In this document: one piece after another, positions 50,343 through 57,848 of the stretch
Layout of the letters: every line of letters starts with the position of its first letter
Position numbering within the stretch: the stretch's first letter is position 1
Origin: Pseudomonas mendocina
Lineage (GTDB): Bacteria > Pseudomonadota > Gammaproteobacteria > Pseudomonadales > Pseudomonadaceae
Direction: 5' to 3'
NCBI GenBank assembly: GCA_037482215.1
Contig: CP148074.1
Location: 1,364,001 to 1,428,000 of the forward strand
Length of the DNA stretch: 64,000 nt
The notes under the pieces: generated by a model
Told to the model about the DNA's origin: nothing
Databases searched by the model: none
Seen by the model: only the letters and a program-made list of their open reading frames with translations
Position numbers and translations under genes: made by a program

Positions 50343-51018
50343 TTATCGGTTCAAGCTGATTTTCAGTGAGGCCTGCGAGAGATCGATATCCTGCAGCCTT
50401 AGATTGCCGAAGGGTTGGCTATAGTTGGCGCCCGCCACGCGGATATTGTCGAACTTTAATTCCCCAATTGAGCTGGGCAGGCGGACACTCACTGAGCCGT
50501 CGGCATTCACTGTCGATATCAGCTTACTGACGTCGTACTGAACATCCTTCATAGAGACTTCAGGCTCCAGGTTGTTCAGTACGGGCATCACTAATGTGCT
50601 CAGTTTTTTTACGGTGCTGAGGCCGCTTCCGCTTTCTGCTTGTAATAGCAGTCCTTGAAGAGCGTCGTTAAAGCCCTGTGCACTGATTTCGCTCATTTCA
50701 AAATCATTCAGTGGGCGCATGTCACCTGTGGGGGCCTGTTGGCTAAAGGCGCTTTGCGTATCAGTCGTACCAGCAAATACGATCTGGAATGGGGAGAGCA
50801 AGGCGGCAACGAGGGTCGCGCGCTAAGCGCAAATTGGTCTGTTTGCTCAGGGCTTTCTTGAGCTGCCGTTCTGTCAGAAGGCCTTGTTCAATCAGAATCT
50901 CACCGAGTCGCTTTTGGCTTGTGAGTCGAATGTTGATAGCAGCATCCAGCTGTTGGCGACTGATTAATCCCTTATTGATTAAGATTTGGCCGAGACGTGA
51001 ATGTTGGTGGCCGGACAT
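50343..51018 (-). pseudogene. MshEN-domain membrane protein with a one-base frameshift
   Basis: From ATG 51018 the protein reads two 24-residue motifs, R8-R31 and R37-Q60 (RLGQILINKGLIS..., RLGEILIEQGLLT...), joined by five residues, the exact layout of MshEN c-di-GMP-binding domains of type II/IV secretion ATPases. The frame then shifts at a GCGCGCG run (50817-50823). Dropping one base gives a continuous 224-residue protein: a membrane segment (LAATLVAALLSPFQIVFA, residues 65-82) and an exported C-terminal domain with RPLNDFEMSEISAQ and SVRLPSSIGELKFDN. The span is one base over a multiple of three. Either a pseudogene, a sequencing error, or programmed frameshift. Confidence 0.65.
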
Positions 51019-51223
51019 CGTGGTCGCCCCGTTGTGCGATGGTGGCATGATGAAGGCATGGTCTCTGGCATTAGGTTTGTCACCGATCCAAGGATAGGTG
51101 TCGGCGGACTTTTGGCTAAAAACTTACCTTTTGTCAGGTTTTTATAACGGCAGTTAACCCGCCGCACTGGAATGTCTTGGCGGGCTATTAGAAACTGTTG
51201 GGCCTGAAACCAGAGTTTACCCC

Positions 51224-52120
51224 ATGCCAGCAATTGATCACCCCCTTATAGAGCGCTTTCTTGAGGCCTTATGGCTTGAGAAAGGGCTATCAGCCCATAC
51301 GCGTGCTGCTTATCGGAGTGATCTGGTTCTGTTTAACGGATGGCTGGAAGGGCGTGGGGTTGAGCTTAAGACTGCGGGGCGTGACGTGATCCTTGATCAT
51401 CTCGCTTGGCGCATGAATGAAGGCTATAAGGCGAGGTCCACCGCGCGTTTATTATCGGGACTGCGTGGTTTTTACCGTTACCTACTGCGTGAGCAAATCA
51501 TTTCTACTGATCCTACGCTGCAGGTGGAGTTGCCACAGTTAGGCCGACCACTGCCCAAGTCGCTGTCTGAAGCTGATGTTGAAGCGTTGCTGGCGGCACC
51601 TGATCTGGACGATCCGATTGGTATGCGCGACAGGGCCATGCTTGAGGTGCTTTATGCCTGTGGCTTGCGTGTCAGTGAGTTAATTGCTCTGACGTTTGAA
51701 CAGGTGAATCTACGGCAAGGTGTACTGCGGGTGTTTGGCAAAGGTAGTAAGGAGCGCCTGGTGCCGCTGGGGGAGGAGGCGATTAACTGGATTGAGCGCT
51801 ACTGCCGCGAGGCTCGGCCGTTCCTGTTGGATGGCAAACCCAGTGATGTGCTTTTCCCAAGTCTTCGCGGGGAGCAGATGACCCGGCAGACGTTCTGGCA
51901 CCGAATTAAACACCAAGCCAGCGTTGCTGGGATTAGCAAGAGTCTGTCTCCGCACACGCTTCGTCATGCTTTTGCGACACACTTGCTCAATCATGGGGCA
52001 GACCTGCGTGTGGTGCAGATGCTGTTAGGACACAGCGATTTGTCCACCACACAGATCTATACCCACATTGCCCGTGCCCGTTTACAGGAACTACACGCGC
52101 AGCATCACCCGAGAGGATGA
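51224..52120 (+). CDS. xerD: Tyrosine recombinase XerD
   Basis: Resolves chromosome dimers at dif with XerC and FtsK. The 298-residue protein has an N-terminal SAM-like core-binding domain (FLEALWLEKGLSAHTRAAYRSDL) and the catalytic domain with Arg in YACGLRVSELIAL (about residue 149), HTLRHAFATHLL and the nucleophile Tyr in LSTTQIYTHI (about residue 280). XerD rather than XerC by neighbours (dsbC, recJ nearby) and the length. Divergent from the MshEN gene. No strong ribosome site precedes ATG 51224. Confidence 0.95.
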   Translation: MPAIDHPLIERFLEALWLEKGLSAHTRAAYRSDLVLFNGWLEGRGVELKTAGRDVILDHLAWRMNEGYKARSTARLLSGLRGFYRYLLREQIISTDPTLQVELPQLGRPLPKSLSEADVEALLAAPDLDDPIGMRDRAMLEVLYACGLRVSELIALTFEQVNLRQGVLRVFGKGSKERLVPLGEEAINWIERYCREARPFLLDGKPSDVLFPSLRGEQMTRQTFWHRIKHQASVAGISKSLSPHTLRHAFATHLLNHGADLRVVQMLLGHSDLSTTQIYTHIARARLQELHAQHHPRG

Positions 52121-52211
52121 TGTTGCCGTTTGTGTAGCCGTTATCGGCCTCGCTTGGCTTCTATGGTAGGCTGTAAAAATTTTCGAATGACTGACTGCGA
52201 CAGGAGTTTTT

Positions 52212-52940
52212 ATGTTCTCAAACCGCATTATTCTGGCAATAGCTCTGGGGCTTGCCAGTAGTGTTTCTGTCGCGGCAACACCTGATGAAGCAATTCGTCA
52301 GACGCTCAAAGCGCTCGACCCGAATCTGCCAGTAGAGGCCATTGCCGAGAGCCCGATGAAAGGTGTTTACCAAGTCGAGTTGGCGGGTGGGCGGCAGCTC
52401 TACACCAGCGCGGATGGCCAGTTCCTGCTGCAAGGCTATATGTACCAATTTAAGGACGGCAAAGCAGTCAATCTGACTGAGGCCGCGGAAAGCCGTGGCA
52501 TTGCCAAGCAAATTGATGCAATTCCAGCGGCAGAAATGGTGGTTTTCCCGGCCAAAGAGGCCAAGACTCACATCACGGTATTTACCGATACGGATTGCGG
52601 CTATTGCCAGAAGCTGCACTCGGAAGTGCCTGAGCTGAATCGCCTGGGTGTAGAGGTGCGTTATGTAGCCTTCCCGCGTCAGGGCATGGGCAGCGAAGCC
52701 GCTAAGGAACTGGTAAGTGTCTGGTGCTCCAAGGACCGCCAGGCAGCAATGAACCTGGCTAAGACTCGCCAGCCTGTGCCAGCAGCCACCTGTGATAACC
52801 CGGTTGCCAAGCAGTACGAATTGGGGCAAATGGTTGGCGTTACCGGTACTCCGGCGATTGTGCTGGCAAACGGCCGACTGATTCCGGGCTATCAGCCTGC
52901 GCCTCAATTGGCCAAGGTGGCGATTGAAGCCACTAACTAG
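52212..52940 (+). CDS. dsbC: Thiol:disulfide interchange protein DsbC
   Basis: Periplasmic disulfide isomerase of 242 residues. A signal peptide (ending SVSVAA-T) leads an N-terminal dimerisation domain and a thioredoxin-fold domain with active site C-G-Y-C (DTDCGYCQKLH, near residue 130) and the cis-Pro in VTGTPAIVLANG. AGGAG precedes ATG 52212. Third in xerD-dsbC-hom-thrC order; kept reduced by DsbD, not encoded here. Confidence 0.96.
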   Translation: MFSNRIILAIALGLASSVSVAATPDEAIRQTLKALDPNLPVEAIAESPMKGVYQVELAGGRQLYTSADGQFLLQGYMYQFKDGKAVNLTEAAESRGIAKQIDAIPAAEMVVFPAKEAKTHITVFTDTDCGYCQKLHSEVPELNRLGVEVRYVAFPRQGMGSEAAKELVSVWCSKDRQAAMNLAKTRQPVPAATCDNPVAKQYELGQMVGVTGTPAIVLANGRLIPGYQPAPQLAKVAIEATN

Positions 52941-52966
52941 GCCGTGATGTCGATTGACTAATAAAC

Positions 52967-52995
52967 AGCCGCTTCGTAATGTGCGGCTCTTTTTC
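52967..52995 (+). terminator. First hairpin after dsbC
   Basis: Stem AGCCGC / GCGGCT with a 10-base loop is followed by CTTTTTC. It is the first of two tandem hairpins between dsbC and hom. Confidence 0.7.
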
Positions 52996-52996
52996 T

Positions 52997-53023
52997 ACGG
53001 CCGGAGCTTGCTCCGGCCGTTTT
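52997..53023 (+). terminator. Second hairpin after dsbC, directly before hom
   Basis: Perfect 10-bp stem ACGGCCGGAG / CTCCGGCCGT with loop CTTG, then TTTTA. It ends only 25 bases before the hom start, leaving no room for a promoter in between. Confidence 0.8.
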
Positions 53024-53048
53024 ATGCAGTGCGGATGGGGAGTTCAGT

Positions 53049-54353
53049 GTGAAACCGGTCAAAGTAGGCATCTGTGGGTTAGGCACCGTCGGTGGCGGTA
53101 CCTTTAATGTGCTCAAACGCAACGCCGAGGAAATTGCTCGCCGTGCAGGGCGCGGTATTGAAGTGGTGCATATTGCTATGCGCTCTCAAAACCCTCAGTG
53201 CGATATTACCGGCACGGCAACAACCCAAGACGTGTTCGAGGTGGTTAACAACCCCGACGTCGAGATTGTTGTCGAATTGATTGGTGGTTACACCATCGCC
53301 AAAGATCTGGTTATCAAAGCCATCGAAAATGGCAAGCATGTCGTGACTGCCAACAAGGCCCTGATTGCTGTGCATGGCAATGAGATCTTCGCTTTAGCTC
53401 GCGAAAAGGGTGTGATCGTAGCCTTTGAGGCCGCTGTTGCCGGTGGCATACCCGTGATCAAGGCGATCCGTGAAGGTCTGGCTGCCAACCGCATCAATTG
53501 GCTGGCTGGCATTATCAACGGTACGGGCAACTTTATCCTCAGTGAAATGCGTGAGAAGGGCCGCACCTTTGACGACGTGCTGGCTGAAGCTCAGGCGCTG
53601 GGTTATGCCGAAGCAGATCCGACGTTTGACGTTGAAGGCATCGATGCCGCACACAAGCTGACCATCCTGGCTTCTATTGCGTTTGGTATTCCGCTGCAGT
53701 TTGAAAAGGCTTACACCGAAGGCATCACTAAGCTGACCACTGCTGATGTTAATTATGCAGAAGCGCTGGGCTATCGCATCAAGCACCTTGGCGTGGCGCG
53801 CCGCACCGAGGCAGGTATCGAGCTGCGTGTTCACCCGACGCTGATCCCGGCTGACCGTCTGATCGCCAATGTAAACGGTGTGATGAATGCCGTGATGGTT
53901 AATGGTGATGCAGCAGGCAGCACACTGTTCTACGGCGCTGGTGCCGGTATGGAGCCCACTGCATCGGCGGTTGTGGCTGATCTGGTGGATGTGGTGCGGG
54001 TGATGACTTCCGACCCGACCAATCGCGTCCCGCACCTGGCCTTCCAGCCCGATGCACTGTCTGATCATCCGATCCTGCCAATCGAAGCCTGCGAAAGCGC
54101 GTACTATCTGCGTATTCATGCCAAGGACCGTCCGGGCGTACTGGCTCAGGTGGCAAGCATCATGTCGGCTCGTGGCATCAACATCGAGTCGATCATGCAG
54201 AAAGAAGTTGAGGAACAAGACGGCCTGGTGCCGATGATTCTGGTTACTCACCGCGTAGTGGAAGCGCAGATCAATGAAGCCATCGGTGCCCTTGAGGCGC
54301 TGGATGACGTTGTGGGCAGTGTTGTGCGCATCCGCGTAGAGCAGCTCGGTTAA
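53049..54353 (+). CDS. hom: Homoserine dehydrogenase
   Basis: Reduces aspartate semialdehyde to homoserine, at the branch to threonine and methionine. The 434 residues start GTG 53049 with GGGGAG upstream. NAD(P)-binding GICGLGTVGGG opens the chain; FEAAVAGGIPVIKAIREGLAANRI and GIINGTGNFIL mark the catalytic domain; a C-terminal ACT domain (YLRIHAKDRPGVLAQVAS) gives feedback control by threonine. Upstream of thrC by 63 bases. Confidence 0.98.
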   Translation: MKPVKVGICGLGTVGGGTFNVLKRNAEEIARRAGRGIEVVHIAMRSQNPQCDITGTATTQDVFEVVNNPDVEIVVELIGGYTIAKDLVIKAIENGKHVVTANKALIAVHGNEIFALAREKGVIVAFEAAVAGGIPVIKAIREGLAANRINWLAGIINGTGNFILSEMREKGRTFDDVLAEAQALGYAEADPTFDVEGIDAAHKLTILASIAFGIPLQFEKAYTEGITKLTTADVNYAEALGYRIKHLGVARRTEAGIELRVHPTLIPADRLIANVNGVMNAVMVNGDAAGSTLFYGAGAGMEPTASAVVADLVDVVRVMTSDPTNRVPHLAFQPDALSDHPILPIEACESAYYLRIHAKDRPGVLAQVASIMSARGINIESIMQKEVEEQDGLVPMILVTHRVVEAQINEAIGALEALDDVVGSVVRIRVEQLG

Positions 54354-54364
54354 TTACCCGATAG

Positions 54365-54389
54365 CCGCAGGTATTAACACCTGCGGTTT
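54365..54389 (+). promoter_or_regulatory. Hairpin between hom and thrC
   Basis: Perfect 8-bp stem CCGCAGGT / ACCTGCGG with loop ATTAAC, followed by only TTT. It may slow transcription, protect mRNA or weakly terminate; it sits 28 bases before thrC. Confidence 0.5.
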
Positions 54390-54416
54390 AAAGTTTCGAA
54401 TCAAAGGTTTGCTTCT

Positions 54417-55826
54417 ATGCGTTATATCAGTACCCGTGGTCAGGCCCCGGCCCTGAACTTTGAAGACGTGCTGCTGGCTGGTCTGGCCAGCGATGGCGGC
54501 CTGTATGTGCCGGAAAATCTGCCGCGCTTTACTCAGGAAGAGATCGCTTCCTGGGCTGGCCTGCCGTACCACGAGCTGGCTTTCCGTGTGATGCGTCCGT
54601 TTGTTGAGGGCAGCATCCCGGACGCTGACTTCAAGAAAATCCTCGAAGAAACCTACGCAGTATTTGCTCACAACGCTGTGGCGCCGCTGCGTCAGTTGAA
54701 TGGCAATGAGTGGGTACTGGAGTTGTTCCACGGCCCGACTCTGGCGTTCAAAGACTTTGCCCTGCAACTGCTCGGCCGTCTGCTGGATTACGTGCTGGCC
54801 AAGCGCAACGAGCGCGTGGTGATCATGGGGGCTACTTCCGGTGATACCGGCTCGGCGGCGATTGAAGGCTGCAAGGCGTGCGAGAACGTCGACATTTTCA
54901 TCATGCACCCGCACAACCGTGTGTCTGAGGTGCAGCGCCGCCAGATGACCACGATTCTGGGTGACAACATCCACAACATCGCCATTGAAGGCAACTTCGA
55001 TGATTGCCAGGAAATGGTCAAGGCCAGCTTTGCTGACCAAGGCTTCCTGAAGGGCACGCGTCTGGTGGCAGTGAACTCGATCAACTGGGCGCGGATCATG
55101 GCCCAGATCGTTTACTACTTCCACGCTGCGCTGCAACTGGGTGGCCCAGCGCGTTCCATCGCGTTCTCGGTGCCTACCGGTAACTTCGGTGACATCTTCG
55201 CCGGTTACCTGGCGCGCAACATGGGCTTGCCGATCAGCCAGCTGATCGTTGCCACCAACCGCAACGACATCCTGCACCGCTTCATGAGCGGTAATCAGTA
55301 TGTGAAGGAAACCCTGCACCCGACGCTGTCGCCGTCGATGGACATCATGGTTTCGTCCAACTTCGAGCGTCTGCTGTTCGACCTGCACGGTCGCAACGGT
55401 GCTGCTATCGCTGATCTGATGAACACCTTCAAGCAAGGCGGCGGCTTCAGCGTTGAACAAGACCGTTGGACAGAAGCGCGCAAGCTGTTCGATTCCCTTG
55501 CCGTCAACGATGAGCAGACTTGTGAGACCATTGCTCAGGTCTACAAAGAGTGTGGTGAGCTGCTTGATCCGCATACCGCCATTGGCGTACGCGCTGCCCG
55601 TGAATGCCGCCGTAGCATGGCTACACCGATGGTGACGCTGGGTACTGCGCATCCGGTTAAGTTCCCGGAAGCGGTGGAGAAGGCCGGTGTTGGCCAAGCG
55701 CCTGCACTGCCTGCGCACCTGACTGACCTGTTCCAGCGTGAAGAGCGTTGCACGGTATTGGCGAACGACCTGAAAGCAGTTCAGAGTTTTGTTGCTCAGC
55801 ACGGCAATCGTGGTAAGCCGCTCTAA
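54417..55826 (+). CDS. thrC: Threonine synthase
   Basis: PLP enzyme converting O-phosphohomoserine to threonine. The 469-residue protein has the PLP lysine in LAFKDFALQLLG (about residue 111), the phosphate-binding GATSGDTGSAA, and VPTGNFGDIFAGY. N-terminal RYISTRGQAPALNFEDVLL is standard for the proteobacterial long form. Follows hom in the threonine pathway. Confidence 0.98.
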   Translation: MRYISTRGQAPALNFEDVLLAGLASDGGLYVPENLPRFTQEEIASWAGLPYHELAFRVMRPFVEGSIPDADFKKILEETYAVFAHNAVAPLRQLNGNEWVLELFHGPTLAFKDFALQLLGRLLDYVLAKRNERVVIMGATSGDTGSAAIEGCKACENVDIFIMHPHNRVSEVQRRQMTTILGDNIHNIAIEGNFDDCQEMVKASFADQGFLKGTRLVAVNSINWARIMAQIVYYFHAALQLGGPARSIAFSVPTGNFGDIFAGYLARNMGLPISQLIVATNRNDILHRFMSGNQYVKETLHPTLSPSMDIMVSSNFERLLFDLHGRNGAAIADLMNTFKQGGGFSVEQDRWTEARKLFDSLAVNDEQTCETIAQVYKECGELLDPHTAIGVRAARECRRSMATPMVTLGTAHPVKFPEAVEKAGVGQAPALPAHLTDLFQREERCTVLANDLKAVQSFVAQHGNRGKPL

Positions 55827-55840
55827 GCCGCGTTAAAAAT

Positions 55841-55874
55841 AAAGGCCGGTTGCCGCAAGGGACCGGCCTTTTTT
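55841..55874 (+). terminator. Terminator after thrC
   Basis: Stem AAAGGCCGGT / ACCGGCCTTT with an 11-base loop, ending in T6. It closes the hom-thrC transcript against the convergent minus-strand gene. Confidence 0.9.
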
Positions 55875-55887
55875 GTGTCTGCGATTT

Positions 55888-56514
55888 TTAGCAGGAAGTC
55901 TGCAACGCCACTGCATGTTCGTAGTGCAGAGGGCCGTGTTGTTCTTGGGCTTCGTAGGTGGCGAAGTGTATGTCCCGCACTGTCACGCGCAGCGGCGTTT
56001 CAGGTATCTGCTGTAAGCGCTCGATAACGTGTTGCCGTGGCAGGCTTTTGCGGTACAGGCCTAGGGTCAGGTGGGGAATGTAATCCGTCTGGCGGATTTC
56101 ATCACTCAGATTATCCAGCGAGTCTCTTATGGCTTGCAGGTGTCGGCCGGGATCCGTGATGCGCAAATAGGCGGCACTGCTGAAGCTATCAGCACCGCCG
56201 ATTTCCAGGTCGAATGCAGTGTGCTGAAGCTGGTTCAGCACACTGCGTTGTGCGTTTAGCTGATGGTGTGTGAAGTCGTCATCATGCAGCTGTTTGTCGG
56301 CCATAAAACCGCAGACGAACAGCGTGATGTGGGCCTGGCGCTGGCCGTTTGGATGCAGCCAGTCGCCAAGAATTGCCCGCGCCTGTTGCATGCGGGCAAG
56401 CACGTCTTGCGCGTCAATTCGGATGACCCAGGCAGCATAGCGCCTGCGCCCCTTATGCCACTCAGGGTAATCCCGCAGTTCGCAGGCAAGGGTGTGCTGC
56501 CAGTTGTGCGGCAT
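55888..56514 (-). CDS. 2H phosphoesterase (2'-5' RNA ligase-like)
   Basis: A 208-residue protein of the LigT/ThpR superfamily. The two catalytic HxTx motifs are HITLF (near residue 62) and HLTLGLY (near residue 148), the hallmark of 2H phosphoesterases that open 2',3'-cyclic phosphates or ligate 2'-5' bonds. Starts at ATG 56514 overlapping the stop of the CoA-transferase gene (ATGA), so it is translationally coupled to it. The biological substrate is not known. The pairing with CoA-transferase has no obvious logic. Confidence 0.85.
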   Translation of the reverse strand: MPHNWQHTLACELRDYPEWHKGRRRYAAWVIRIDAQDVLARMQQARAILGDWLHPNGQRQAHITLFVCGFMADKQLHDDDFTHHQLNAQRSVLNQLQHTAFDLEIGGADSFSSAAYLRITDPGRHLQAIRDSLDNLSDEIRQTDYIPHLTLGLYRKSLPRQHVIERLQQIPETPLRVTVRDIHFATYEAQEQHGPLHYEHAVALQTSC

Positions 56515-57716
56515 CAGATTGCGCCGCTGTTTTTCAACTGGCTGATCTGCTCCGGGCTGTAACCCAGTTGGCTGAGGATGCTGTTGTTGTGCTCACCTAA
56601 CTCAGGTCCGATCCACTCAACTTCACCTGGCGTATCACTGAGCTTGGGCACGATACCTGGCATCTTGAAGGGCTTGCCGTCCGGCAGCTTGCTCGACAGC
56701 AGCATGTCCCGCGCTAGAAATTGCGGGTCACTGAACATGTCTTCAACGCTGTAGATGCGACTGGCTGGAACCTCAGCTTGTTGTAGCGTGGTCATAACGT
56801 GTTCCAGTGGCAGGCTGTTGACCCAGCGATCAATCACGCCGTAAAGCTCGTCGCGACGTTTGTCGCGACCGTCGTTACTGGCTAGGTCAGGTGCCTCTGC
56901 CAAGTCGCGGCGGTCAATGGCCAGCATAAAACGCTTAAAGATGGCATCACCATTGGCGCCGATCTGCACATGCTTGCCGTCGGCACTGGTGTGGATGGAG
57001 GAGGGGGTGATGCCGGGCATGATGTTGCCGGTGCGTTCGCGGATGAAACCCATCACGTCGAACTCCGGGACCATGGATTCCATCATGGCGAAAATGGCTT
57101 CGTAGAGCGCCACATCCACCACTTGGCCTTTACCGCCGTTGACTTCACGCTGCCTGAGCGCCATCAGTGCACCAATTACACCCCAGAGTGAGGCGATGGA
57201 ATCACCGATAGAAATACCGGTGCGCACAGGTGGGCGATCCTCGAAACCGGTGATGTAACGCAAGCCCCCCATGGACTCACCAACAGCGCCGAAGCCAGGC
57301 TGATCCTTCATTGGGCCTGTCTGACCAAAACCTGAAAGGCGAACCATGATCAGATTCGGGTTCAGTTCATGGAGCACGTCCCAGCCTAAGCCGAGTTTTT
57401 CCAGTACGCCGGGGCGGAAGTTTTCGATCAGGATGTCTGCTTCTGCGAGCAGCTTTTTCAAAATTTCCCGGCCGGATTCATGTTTGAGATTAAGCGTGAG
57501 GGATTGCTTATTACGCGCCTGAACGAACCACCAAAGCGACGTCCCCTCATAGATTTTGCGCCACTTGCGCAGTGGGTCACCGCCATCTGGGGACTCGACC
57601 TTGATCACTTCGGCGCCGAATTCGGCACAGATGCGCGAGGCAAACGGCCCGGCGATCAAGGTGCCCAGCTCAATCACTTTAAGGCCGGCGAGTGGTTTGT
57701 TAAGCGTTGCCATCAT
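56514..57716 (-). CDS. Class III (CaiB/BaiF, Frc-like) CoA-transferase
   Basis: A 400-residue enzyme that moves CoA between carboxylic acids. N-terminal LAGLKVIELGTLIAGPFASRI and EVIKVESPDGGDPLRKW are family signatures; the catalytic Asp is expected in the region of FEDRPPVRTGISIGDS/PGFGAVGESMGG. GQVVDVALYEAIFAMMES is also typical. Two adjacent ATG starts (57716 and 57713) are equivalent. Substrates cannot be told; frequent roles are formyl-, succinyl- or 2-hydroxyacyl-CoA transfer. First in a two-gene unit with the 2H phosphoesterase. Confidence 0.92.
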   Translation of the reverse strand: MMATLNKPLAGLKVIELGTLIAGPFASRICAEFGAEVIKVESPDGGDPLRKWRKIYEGTSLWWFVQARNKQSLTLNLKHESGREILKKLLAEADILIENFRPGVLEKLGLGWDVLHELNPNLIMVRLSGFGQTGPMKDQPGFGAVGESMGGLRYITGFEDRPPVRTGISIGDSIASLWGVIGALMALRQREVNGGKGQVVDVALYEAIFAMMESMVPEFDVMGFIRERTGNIMPGITPSSIHTSADGKHVQIGANGDAIFKRFMLAIDRRDLAEAPDLASNDGRDKRRDELYGVIDRWVNSLPLEHVMTTLQQAEVPASRIYSVEDMFSDPQFLARDMLLSSKLPDGKPFKMPGIVPKLSDTPGEVEWIGPELGEHNNSILSQLGYSPEQISQLKNSGAI

Positions 57717-57788
57717 GACTCCGGTGAAAGTGGCTTTTAATCATTATGCCACTGCCCAAGAGCCTGCTGACGGAAATGCATGTAGGCG

Positions 57789-57815
57789 AAAAAACGGGCG
57801 CAGGATGGCGCCCGT
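57789..57815 (-). terminator. Terminator of the chitin-binding protease gene
   Basis: On the minus strand a perfect 8-bp stem ACGGGCGC / GCGCCCGT with a 6-base loop is followed by T6. It lies just past the protease stop and before the CoA-transferase gene. Confidence 0.88.
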
Positions 57816-57848
57816 GAATACGTGCAGCAGTTATAGGCGTGTAGGGGG

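Noticed and set aside
52941..53048. A threonine leader peptide before hom
   Set aside because: No short frame rich in Thr or Ile with a start codon is present; only the two hairpins are seen.
54354..55802. A 482-codon open frame antisense to thrC
   Set aside because: A shadow of thrC; unusual composition and no family features.
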